The notes beneath the pieces were generated by a model, which saw only the letters and a list, made by a program, of their open reading frames with translations, did not search any database and was not told the DNA's origin. Below, piece after piece: positions 1-5,125 of a DNA stretch of 5,125 bases. The position numbers and the translations under genes were made by a program. Source of the DNA: Bryobacteraceae bacterium (GTDB taxonomy: Bacteria; Acidobacteriota; Terriglobia; Bryobacterales; Bryobacteraceae); the NCBI GenBank assembly GCA_019686145.1, contig JADGHK010000229.1:1-5125 (forward strand), in the 5' to 3' direction. Positions within the stretch are counted from its first letter, which is position 1. Every line of letters starts with the position of its first letter.

Positions 1-1
1 A

Positions 2-538
2 ACCGCGCACGGCGTCGCCCACCTGGTTACGAACAAGAGCCGCTATGTGAAGTATCAATCGGGGAAGATCGATCCCAACCGCCTCTTCTCAAGGGTTGGT
101 GCCGAGAAGAATCTCCGGACGCTCAACCCGGACTGGAGCGAGGAGCATCTGATGCGGGCGCTCGACCGGCTGGACCGAAACCGCCCCAAGCTGCTCCAAG
201 CCCTGCTTCCGCCCCGGAACGGGCTGCTGGTCGCGCTGCACAACAATGCCCGGGGATACTCGATGCAGGACGAGATTCCGATCAGCGACCGGACTGCATT
301 GAACGCTCCAAATCAGCCGCACGAATTCATGCTTTGCACCAATCCGGCGGATTTTGAGCTGCTTGCCAAAGGGCCGTACAACGTTCTGCTCCAGAATACC
401 GGGCCCAAAGACGACGACGGCTCCCTCTCCCGGCTCGCCGCCCGACAAGGCGTCCGGTACGTGAATATCGAAGCGGGGATCGGCAAGCTTCAGGAGCAGC
501 GCGACATGCTTGCGTTTCTGGAATCGGTCTTGCCGTAG
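2..538 (+). CDS. M14-like zinc metallohydrolase (carboxypeptidase/aspartoacylase fold), 5'-truncated by window edge
   Basis: The reading frame is open from base 2 to the TAG at 536-538, giving 178 visible residues. A GTG at 47 lies in this frame, but the codons before it (TAHGVAHLVTNKSRYV) read like protein, so the true start is very probably upstream and the gene is partial. Visible marks, numbered from base 2, are DPNRLF at 24-29 (like the DLNR/DPNR substrate-binding Arg of M14 enzymes), a hydrophobic strand ending in VALHNN with His80 (position of the third zinc ligand), and YVNIEAG with Glu157 near the C-terminus (position of the catalytic Glu). The HxxE pair that would complete the zinc site should lie just before the window. 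No signal peptide can be judged. The family call is inferred from motif order; substrate and pathway are unknown. The gene converges on the acyltransferase gene with one base between the stop codons. It could instead belong to an unnamed conserved family sharing this fold. Confidence 0.6.
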   Translation, partial: TAHGVAHLVTNKSRYVKYQSGKIDPNRLFSRVGAEKNLRTLNPDWSEEHLMRALDRLDRNRPKLLQALLPPRNGLLVALHNNARGYSMQDEIPISDRTALNAPNQPHEFMLCTNPADFELLAKGPYNVLLQNTGPKDDDGSLSRLAARQGVRYVNIEAGIGKLQEQRDMLAFLESVLP

Positions 539-539
539 C

Positions 540-1445
540 TCATCGATCGTAAAGCGGCTTCTCCCCGGGCGGGCGCGTCTTCCACCGGCGATGGATCCAC
601 AACCACTGATCGGGATAGCGGCGAATGACGGACTCTATGTGAGCCTGGATGCGTTGCGTGTCGACGACAGGATCCCCAGTGATCTCGATGGGAGGGTCAA
701 ATCGCAGGACGTAGCGCCCTTCCGTCTCCGACCAAAGTGCAAAGCCGGGCACGACCGTAGCGCCGGACTTTGCCGCGAGTTTCGCGAAGCCTGGATTGGC
801 GCTGGCCTTTAGCCCGAAGAAGTCGACAAAAACACCGTCGTTCAGCCCGGCATTCTGATCCACGAGAATCCCGACCGCCTCGTTGTCGTGCAAGGCGCGC
901 AGGATGCCGCGCAGGAAGTCCTTCTTCTCGGCCAGCCGGTTTCCGGACAAGCTCCGGTAGCGCGAGACGAGGCGGTCAAGGTACGGATTATCGAGAGGGC
1001 GCACAACGACATGCATTGGCCCGGACAGGATGGCGTGTGCAAAGGCGCTCAGCTCCCAGTTGCCCAGGTGCGCGGTCGCAAAGAGCACTCCCTTGCCCCT
1101 TTTCCGTGCGTTCTCAACGTGCTCGTACCCCTCATAGCGGATCCACTCCCCGATATTGCCTCTGTGAATCTGAGGAAACCGCGCGAAAACCACCATCATC
1201 CGGGCAATGGATGCAAAGACGCCCTCGACGATCCGGGTGCGTTCCTGGTGGCTCAGCTCCGGCATCGCCAGCTCCAGGTTTCGCAAGGCGGTCCGGCGGA
1301 GGCGCGGAACGGCAAGGTCGAGCAGGTCGGTGTAGAAGTCCGCGAGGCGGAGGGAAAGGGATTTCGGACCGGCAGCGAGCGTCCCCAGGAGAAGCCGCAC
1401 CGCTCCGTACTCTAACGCGTTACGAAGAAAGGAGCGCTGCCGCAA
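540..1445 (-). CDS. LpxL/HtrB-family lipid A biosynthesis acyltransferase
   Basis: This 301-residue protein has the usual length for the LpxL/LpxM/HtrB family, inner-membrane-associated enzymes that move an acyl chain from acyl-ACP onto a lipid A precursor. The HX4E catalytic motif is HLGNWE at 126-131. Other family marks are RNLELAMPE (55-63), VVVRPLDNPYLD (146-157), VDQNAG (195-200), VDFFG (207-211) and the C-terminal YPDQWLWIHRRWKTRP (277-292). A short hydrophobic stretch at about 14-26 may help membrane contact. The start is TTG at 1445: the frame is closed by mnmA's TAG just upstream, no ATG comes earlier, an AGAGGA ribosome-binding site sits 4 bases before it, and RNALEYG soon after matches the normal family N-terminus. 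It is the third gene of the desulfurase-mnmA cluster, 18 bases after mnmA. Whether it adds a primary or secondary chain, or acts on another lipid acceptor, cannot be decided from sequence, so no symbol is given. Confidence 0.9.
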   Translation of the reverse strand: MRQRSFLRNALEYGAVRLLLGTLAAGPKSLSLRLADFYTDLLDLAVPRLRRTALRNLELAMPELSHQERTRIVEGVFASIARMMVVFARFPQIHRGNIGEWIRYEGYEHVENARKRGKGVLFATAHLGNWELSAFAHAILSGPMHVVVRPLDNPYLDRLVSRYRSLSGNRLAEKKDFLRGILRALHDNEAVGILVDQNAGLNDGVFVDFFGLKASANPGFAKLAAKSGATVVPGFALWSETEGRYVLRFDPPIEITGDPVVDTQRIQAHIESVIRRYPDQWLWIHRRWKTRPPGEKPLYDR

Positions 1446-1463
1446 AGCGTCCTCTACCCGCCC

Positions 1464-2579
1464 CTATTCGATCCAGCCGCCGCCAAGCACCAGGTCGCCG
1501 TCATAGAACACGGCTGCCTGCCCCGGAGTCACGGCCCTTTGCGGCTCATCGAAGCGTACAAGCACGCGAGAGGGCTCGCCGGACGGCGTCAGAGTGGCTG
1601 CGGCGGGCGCGTGCTTGTTCCGGATCTTCACCATTGCGCGGACAGGCTCACGAATCGGTTCGATCGAGATCCAGTTTACGTCGCGCGCCACCAGCTCGCC
1701 CCGCATCAGATCCTCGTTCCTGCCGACAATTACCCGCTGGGTCTGTGGTTCTGTCGCAATGACGTAGAGCGGCTCTCCGTGAGCAATCCGCAGTCCCTTT
1801 CTCTGACCGACGGTGAAATGGTGAACTCCGTCGTGCTCGCCGAGGACACGGCCCTCCCGGTTGACAATTTCCCCGCGGATTCGGGACCGCTCGATGCCCT
1901 GCTCGCGGAAGTACGCATCGATGAAGGCAGCGTAGTCGCCATTGGGCACGAAACAGATCTCCTGGCTGTCGTTCTTCTGGGCGACAGGCAAGCCCATGCT
2001 GCACGCAATCTCCCTCACCTGCGCCTTCGTGTATTCGCCGAGCGGGAAGAGCGTCCGGGAAAGCTGCTCCTGCGTGAGTCCGAACAGGAAGTACGTCTGG
2101 TCCTTCGCTTCGTCGACGCCCTTTCGGAGCTGCCACCGCCCCGTCTCTTTGTTCCGGCTGATCCGGGCGTAGTGCCCAGTGGCGATCCGGTCCGCGCCAA
2201 CTCCCGCGGCCATGTCGAGGAACCGGTCGAACTTGATGAAGTTGTTGCAGAGCGTGCAAGGAATCGGAGTGCGCCCGGCAAGATACTCATCGATGAACGG
2301 CTTCACCACCTGCTCCTCGAAGCGCTCTTCGAAGTTGAGGACGTAATAAGGGATGCCGAGCTGCTGGGCAACCTGACGCGCGTCATAAACGTCATCGAGC
2401 GAGCAGCAGCGGCCCGCCGCATGTCCGCCGGAGAGTTCCGGCAGACGCCGCTGGTTCCAGAGCTGCATGGTCAGGCCGATGAGCTCATACCCTTGCTGAT
2501 GCAGCATCGCAGCGACGGCGGAGCTGTCGACGCCGCCGGACATGGCCACAGCAATGCGATTGTTGTCAGGCATGGGCAT
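1464..2579 (-). CDS. mnmA: tRNA-specific 2-thiouridylase MnmA
   Basis: MnmA activates U34 of tRNA-Lys, -Glu and -Gln with ATP and replaces its 2-oxygen with sulfur from a persulfide relay in the cytoplasm. From the ATG at 2579 the protein has 371 residues, close to E. coli MnmA (368). The order is canonical: PP-loop SGGVDSS at 14-20, the catalytic Cys region PCTLCN (Cys108, Cys111), ATGHYA at 133-138, DQTYFL at 160-165, then SQEICF with the second catalytic Cys209, and a C-terminal beta domain with HHFTVGQRKGL (253-263). Both catalytic cysteines are present. An extra Cys58-Cys59 pair is seen, as in many non-enterobacterial MnmAs. The frame stays open to a TTG at 2630, but the added residues look non-family. 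ATG 2579 (14-base overlap with the desulfurase gene) and ATG 2573 (8-base overlap, 369 residues, weak GGA about 8 bases upstream) are both possible. Overlap with the desulfurase gene implies translational coupling and shared transcription. Confidence 0.96.
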   Translation of the reverse strand: MPMPDNNRIAVAMSGGVDSSAVAAMLHQQGYELIGLTMQLWNQRRLPELSGGHAAGRCCSLDDVYDARQVAQQLGIPYYVLNFEERFEEQVVKPFIDEYLAGRTPIPCTLCNNFIKFDRFLDMAAGVGADRIATGHYARISRNKETGRWQLRKGVDEAKDQTYFLFGLTQEQLSRTLFPLGEYTKAQVREIACSMGLPVAQKNDSQEICFVPNGDYAAFIDAYFREQGIERSRIRGEIVNREGRVLGEHDGVHHFTVGQRKGLRIAHGEPLYVIATEPQTQRVIVGRNEDLMRGELVARDVNWISIEPIREPVRAMVKIRNKHAPAAATLTPSGEPSRVLVRFDEPQRAVTPGQAAVFYDGDLVLGGGWIE

Positions 2580-3732
2580 AGTCCGGCGACAGTTTGCGTA
2601 GATGCGACACGGACTCCGCAATCGCCTCAATCAGCGCATCCACCTGCTCCGCGTTATTGCTGTGTCCGAGGGAGAATCGCAGGGCCGAGCGCGCTTCCTT
2701 CCGCGACATCCCCATGGCCATCAGCACGTGGGAAGGCTCCACCGCGCCGCTCGAGCAGGCAGAACCGGTGGAAACGGCAAAGCCGCGCAGATCGAGGGCA
2801 ATGACCATCGCCTCACCCTCCACGCCGTCAAAAACGACATTGACGGTGTTGGGTACGCGCGGCGACCGGCCTGCAACGATGCGAACGTGAGGGACAGCCG
2901 CCTCAATGCCTCGCTCCAACCTGTCGCGCAGCTCCGACAGCCGGCGTGCTTCAGACGCTAGGCGCGATTGGGCGAGTTCGGCAGCATGGCCCAGGGCGAC
3001 GGCGCCAGCGACGTTCTCTGTGCCGGGCCTGCGTCCCTGCTCGTGCCTGCCGCCGTGCAGCAAGGGCTCCAGCTTCGCACCCGCCCGTATATAGAGCGCT
3101 CCGATGCCCTTCGGCGCATACAACTTGTGGCCGCTTATGGAATAAAAATCGACACCAAGCTCGCGCGGCTTCGCCTCGACTTTGCCGGCAGCCTGGACGC
3201 CGTCGCAGTGAACCGGAATCCCTGCCTCCCGTCCGATGCGCGCAATCTCGGCGACCGGCTGAATGGCCCCGGTTTCATTGTTCGCGTGCATGACGCTGAT
3301 GAGGACGGTGTCCGGGCGCAGCGCGCGCTGAACGTCGGAAGGGTCCACCACCCCGTCCGCGCCAACAGGGACGTAGGTGACTGCAACGCCCTCGCGCTCC
3401 AGCCAGGCGCATGTGTTCAATACGGCGGCGTGTTCAATCGCTGTGGTCACCACATGCTTCCGCGGGCGCTGGCTGCTGCGGACTGCTCCGAGGATCGCAA
3501 GATTGTCGGCTTCGGTGCCGCCGCTCGTAAACACGATCTCCTTCGAGTCGCAGCCGAGGAAGGCAGCCACCTGGCGGCGGGCGGTTTCCAGCTTTTGACG
3601 TGCCGCCTGACCGGTCCGGTGTATGCTCGACGCATTTCCGTAAACTTCGGCCATCACAGACACCATCGCCTCGAGAACTTCAGGGGCGACCGGCGTTGTG
3701 GCGTTATGGTCGAAGTAGAAAGGCGTATTCAT
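2566..3732 (-). CDS. Cysteine desulfurase (IscS/NifS group), PLP-dependent
   Basis: This enzyme converts L-cysteine to L-alanine and leaves a persulfide on an active-site cysteine, feeding sulfur to tRNA thiolation and/or Fe-S assembly. The 388 residues cover the complete class V aminotransferase fold. Visible marks are FDHNATTP (7-14), SGGTEADNLAI (70-80), His101 in AIEHAAVL, NNETGAIQP (151-159), HCDGVQ with Asp177 and Gln180, SGHK with the PLP lysine Lys203, RPGTEN (235-240), and STGSACSSG with catalytic Cys326. This long Cys loop is typical of the IscS/NifS group rather than SufS. The ATG at 3732 begins directly before the conserved N-terminal FDHNATTP, so the start is firm, although no clear Shine-Dalgarno sequence precedes it. 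It is the first gene of the minus-strand cluster and overlaps mnmA, so MnmA is its most likely sulfur acceptor, as in the Bacillus YrvO-MnmA pair. No iscU, iscR or other Fe-S gene is in view, so a role in Fe-S assembly is open. Confidence 0.95.
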   Translation of the reverse strand: MNTPFYFDHNATTPVAPEVLEAMVSVMAEVYGNASSIHRTGQAARQKLETARRQVAAFLGCDSKEIVFTSGGTEADNLAILGAVRSSQRPRKHVVTTAIEHAAVLNTCAWLEREGVAVTYVPVGADGVVDPSDVQRALRPDTVLISVMHANNETGAIQPVAEIARIGREAGIPVHCDGVQAAGKVEAKPRELGVDFYSISGHKLYAPKGIGALYIRAGAKLEPLLHGGRHEQGRRPGTENVAGAVALGHAAELAQSRLASEARRLSELRDRLERGIEAAVPHVRIVAGRSPRVPNTVNVVFDGVEGEAMVIALDLRGFAVSTGSACSSGAVEPSHVLMAMGMSRKEARSALRFSLGHSNNAEQVDALIEAIAESVSHLRKLSPDYAHA

Positions 3733-3769
3733 GGAAGCGGTCGAGATACTATTGAAATTTTAACAACAT
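3733..3769. promoter_or_regulatory. Divergent 37-bp AT-rich intergenic region, presumed bidirectional promoter area
   Basis: This is the only sequence between the start codons of the desulfurase gene (minus) and the SAM hydrolase gene (plus), and it is much more AT-rich than its surroundings. TACTAT at 3747-3752 reads as a 4/6 match to a -10 box on the plus strand. The overlapping ATACTA at 3746-3751 reads TAGTAT on the minus strand, also 4/6. No convincing -35 box accompanies either. No Shine-Dalgarno sequence is seen ahead of either gene. If these -10 boxes are real, both messages would have very short leaders. That promoters lie here follows from the divergent arrangement; the exact boxes are tentative, and promoter elements may extend into either coding region. 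Confidence 0.4.
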
Positions 3770-4561
3770 ATGCCCCGCTCCATCATTACTTTGACGACAG
3801 ACTTCGGATTGTCTGATCATTTCGTCGCCACAATGAAGGGCGTCATCCGAAGCATTTCGCCTCTGGCGGACATCATCGACATCACTCACGATCTACGGCC
3901 TTTTGAGATCACGCAGGCTTCCTTCTTACTCTCGCAGGCATATCCCTACTTTCCTAAGAAAACCGTTCATGTCGCTGTCGTCGATCCCGGCGTCGGAACA
4001 GCGCGAAGGCCCATTCTCGTAGAAGCCGCCGGGCAGTACTTCATCGGACCGGATAACGGGATCTTTGGCATGATTTTCTCGCGGGAGAAGAAGCACAAGG
4101 TGCGAGCGATCACGGCGGAGCAATATTTCCTGCAGCCGCTCAGCCGGACCTTCCACGGCCGTGACGTCTTCGCGCCTGCGGCAGCGCACCTGACCCGCGG
4201 AGTTCCTCCATCCAAGTTCGGCAAGCTGATCAAGGACTACCTGAAGCCGATGTCAGAGAAGCCGATTCAGACCGGCCGCCGCATCTGGACGGGAACGATC
4301 CTGCATGTCGATCGATTTGGCAACCTCATCACGAACTTTCACAAAGACGACTTCCCTACCCTGCAGCTCCGCCCCTTTGAGCTCGCAATCGGCGCGGTCA
4401 CCATCCGCCGGCTGGCGCTCACTTACTCCGAATGCGAATCCAATGAACCCGTCCTGATCATTGGCAGCTCAGGTTACGCCGAGGTCGCTGTGAATCAAGG
4501 TTCCGCCGCACAGCTTCTCGGCTGCGGAGTGGGCGCTCCAGTCGAGTTGACCATTTACTGA
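3770..4561 (+). CDS. S-adenosylmethionine hydrolase (adenosine-forming), DUF62 family
   Basis: The 263-residue protein belongs to the DUF62/SAM hydroxide adenosyltransferase family. Studied members cleave SAM with an activated water to adenosine and L-methionine and are relatives of fluorinase and chlorinase. Motifs in order are LTTDFGLSD (8-16, Asp11 and Asp16 toward the SAM ribose), VVDPGVGTARRP (70-81), GPDNGIF (93-99), FHGRDVFAPAAAHL (128-141) and the C-terminal-domain VDRFGNLITN (180-189). The family's Asp-Arg-His water-activating set can be placed at Asp72, Arg79 and His129, so hydrolase rather than halogenase activity is favoured. I see no insertion like the extra loop of fluorinase. 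The ATG at 3770 directly precedes the conserved N-terminal strand; no Shine-Dalgarno is visible. The gene diverges from the desulfurase gene and lies 71 bp before a homocysteine methyltransferase gene in the same direction. Product identity at family level is firm; the physiological role is poorly understood. Confidence 0.92.
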   Translation: MPRSIITLTTDFGLSDHFVATMKGVIRSISPLADIIDITHDLRPFEITQASFLLSQAYPYFPKKTVHVAVVDPGVGTARRPILVEAAGQYFIGPDNGIFGMIFSREKKHKVRAITAEQYFLQPLSRTFHGRDVFAPAAAHLTRGVPPSKFGKLIKDYLKPMSEKPIQTGRRIWTGTILHVDRFGNLITNFHKDDFPTLQLRPFELAIGAVTIRRLALTYSECESNEPVLIIGSSGYAEVAVNQGSAAQLLGCGVGAPVELTIY

Positions 4562-4581
4562 GCGAGTGCCGCGGCATCGCT
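4561..4581 (+). other. Hairpin overlapping the SAM hydrolase stop codon (weak terminator or attenuator candidate)
   Basis: The left arm AGCGA(G)TGC at 4561-4569 pairs with GCATCGCT at 4574-4581 around a CGCG loop: eight base pairs with one bulged G at 4566. The core TGCCGCGGCA (4567-4576) is a perfect palindrome. The downstream bases are TACATAGTT rather than a run of T, so it is not a textbook intrinsic terminator. It begins on the last base of the SAM hydrolase stop codon and lies upstream of the putative promoter of the next gene, so partial termination, mRNA 3'-end protection or a protein-binding site are all possible. Confidence 0.35.
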
Positions 4582-4607
4582 TACATAGTTGAATTGCTAG
4601 CCTGAGC

Positions 4608-4613
4608 TATACT
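4608..4613 (+). promoter_or_regulatory. Putative -10 box for the homocysteine methyltransferase gene
   Basis: TATACT matches the bacterial sigma-70-type TATAAT at 5 of 6 positions, within the AT-richer 71-bp spacer between the SAM hydrolase stop and the ATG at 4633. No good -35 box sits at 16-18 bases; TTGAAT at 4589-4594 is only 13 bases away. Transcription would begin near 4620, leaving a leader of about a dozen bases without a Shine-Dalgarno sequence. Tentative; the gene could also be read from the SAM hydrolase promoter. Confidence 0.35.
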
Positions 4614-4632
4614 GTTGGATGCTCTCGACGCT

Positions 4633-5125
4633 ATGAGCCCTACTGTGTTCCCGCGAGTGATTTCCAAAAGCGCCGAGTTTCGTGAAAGGCTCGATCGCGG
4701 CATTCTGGTCGCAGATGGAGCCATGGGCACCATGCTCTATGGCAAGGGTGTGTTCATCAACCGCTGCTTCGATGAGCTGAATCTTTCCTCGCCTTCCATG
4801 GTGAAAGAAATTCACCAGGACTACGTGAAGGCTGGCGCGGAGATTCTCGAAACGAACACGTTCGGCGCAAATCGCGTGCGGCTCGGAGCGTTCGGGCTGG
4901 CAGAGAAGCTTCGGGAAATCAACCGAGCGGGCGTCAAGCTGGCGCGCGAAGCGGCACGTGAGAACGTCTATGTTGCCGGCGCGATCGGCCCGATGGGCGT
5001 GCAGATTGAACCCCTTGGCCCGATGTCCTTCGCGGAAGCCCGCAGCGTTTTTCGGGAGCAGGCGGAAGCCCTCGTCGAGGCCGGCGTCGATCTTCTCATA
5101 CTCGAGACGTTCTGCTCGCTTGACG
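4633..5125 (+). CDS. Homocysteine S-methyltransferase domain protein (MetH-type or bifunctional with methylenetetrahydrofolate reductase), 3'-truncated
   Basis: The frame opens after a TGA at 4603-4605 and runs off the window, showing 164 residues. It reads as the N-terminal part of a homocysteine S-methyltransferase barrel: LVADGAMGTMLY (25-36), NRCFDELNL (43-51), ILETNTFGANR (71-81), REINRAG (94-100), VAGAIGPMG (114-122) and DLLILETF (153-160). The zinc-binding cysteines of this domain (GCxG and GGCC) lie further on and are outside the window. The enzyme makes methionine from homocysteine. The sequence looks most like single-polypeptide proteins that join this domain to methylenetetrahydrofolate reductase, but cobalamin-dependent MetH starts in the same way, so the type is undecided. 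ATG 4633 is the best start; TTG 4615 is an in-frame alternative. No clear Shine-Dalgarno is seen. Placement after a SAM hydrolase gene gives a methionine-cycle context. Confidence 0.9.
   Translation, partial: MSPTVFPRVISKSAEFRERLDRGILVADGAMGTMLYGKGVFINRCFDELNLSSPSMVKEIHQDYVKAGAEILETNTFGANRVRLGAFGLAEKLREINRAGVKLAREAARENVYVAGAIGPMGVQIEPLGPMSFAEARSVFREQAEALVEAGVDLLILETFCSLD

Noticed and set aside
47..538. Treating the GTG at 47 as the true start of the first gene.
   Set aside because: The frame is open to the window edge, the preceding codons read as plausible protein, and the M14-like fold needs an upstream HxxE zinc motif.
770..1762. A 330-codon plus-strand open frame across the acyltransferase and the end of mnmA.
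   Set aside because: Its translation is extremely Arg/Ser/Pro/Ala-rich and low in complexity. It crosses two well-supported minus-strand genes and shows no motif.
2580..2630. A longer mnmA starting at TTG 2630, adding 17 residues.
   Set aside because: The added residues are Arg/Cys-rich and do not look like the MnmA N-terminus, which begins just before the PP-loop. The overlap with the desulfurase gene would also be 65 bases.
1539..2804. A 421-codon open frame on the plus strand, longer than any complete gene accepted here.
   Set aside because: It lies antisense to mnmA and the desulfurase gene, whose motifs are complete. Its translation shows no family motif and is rich in Arg, Ala and Leu, as expected from the opposite strand of GC-rich genes.
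2968..3816. A 282-codon plus-strand open frame antisense to the desulfurase gene, running into the SAM hydrolase gene.
   Set aside because: It has no recognisable domain, and it covers the catalytic core of the desulfurase and the conserved N-terminus of the SAM hydrolase in the wrong frame.
3770..4561. A halogenating SAM enzyme (fluorinase or chlorinase).
   Set aside because: The hydrolase-type Asp-Arg-His set (Asp72, Arg79, His129) is in place, and there is no sign of the fluorinase insertion loop.
4562..4632. A SAM- or SAH-sensing riboswitch ahead of the methionine gene.
   Set aside because: The 71-bp spacer is too short for SAM-I, only one short hairpin is present, and I could not match the conserved cores of known SAM or SAH riboswitches.
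1..5125. A defence system, mobile element, prophage, CRISPR array or RNA gene.
   Set aside because: I found no repeat arrays, transposase or integrase motifs, terminal inverted repeats or tRNA-like folds. Nearly every base is accounted for by six ordinary metabolic genes.

Overview
The window is GC-rich (roughly 60% by eye), tightly packed bacterial chromosome. It carries housekeeping and accessory metabolic genes and shows no mobile element, CRISPR array, tRNA or rRNA. A lipid A-type (LpxL/HtrB family) acyltransferase points to a Gram-negative organism with an LPS-like outer leaflet. The general gene style, and the likely bifunctional-type homocysteine methyltransferase at the right edge, would suit an Acidobacteriota-like bacterium. 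That placement is an inference, not something the sequence proves.

Layout from left to right. Bases 2-538 (+) hold the 3' part of a gene whose start lies outside the window. Its protein has the hallmarks of an M14-like (carboxypeptidase/aspartoacylase fold) zinc hydrolase. One base later begins the 3' end of a three-gene minus-strand cluster, read from right to left: a cysteine desulfurase (3732-2566), the tRNA 2-thiouridylase mnmA (2579-1464), and an LpxL/HtrB-family acyltransferase (1445-540). The first two overlap, and the third starts 18 bases after mnmA stops. A 37-bp AT-rich gap separates this cluster from a divergent plus-strand gene (3770-4561) for a DUF62-family S-adenosylmethionine hydrolase. 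A 71-bp spacer with a hairpin and a good -10-like hexamer follows. The window ends inside a plus-strand gene (from 4633) whose N-terminal domain is a homocysteine S-methyltransferase.

How the genes fit together. The desulfurase and MnmA form a sulfur-relay pair: cysteine sulfur is passed as a persulfide to MnmA, which makes 2-thiouridine at tRNA position 34. To the right, the SAM hydrolase family splits SAM to adenosine and methionine, and the next gene regenerates methionine from homocysteine. The middle and right of the window therefore share a sulfur/methionine theme, flanked by an envelope lipid gene and an unassigned metallohydrolase. I see no clearly novel system. The most useful leads are the unassigned M14-like protein, the dedicated desulfurase-MnmA pair, the SAM hydrolase next to methionine synthesis, and the compact, mostly Shine-Dalgarno-poor gene junctions.
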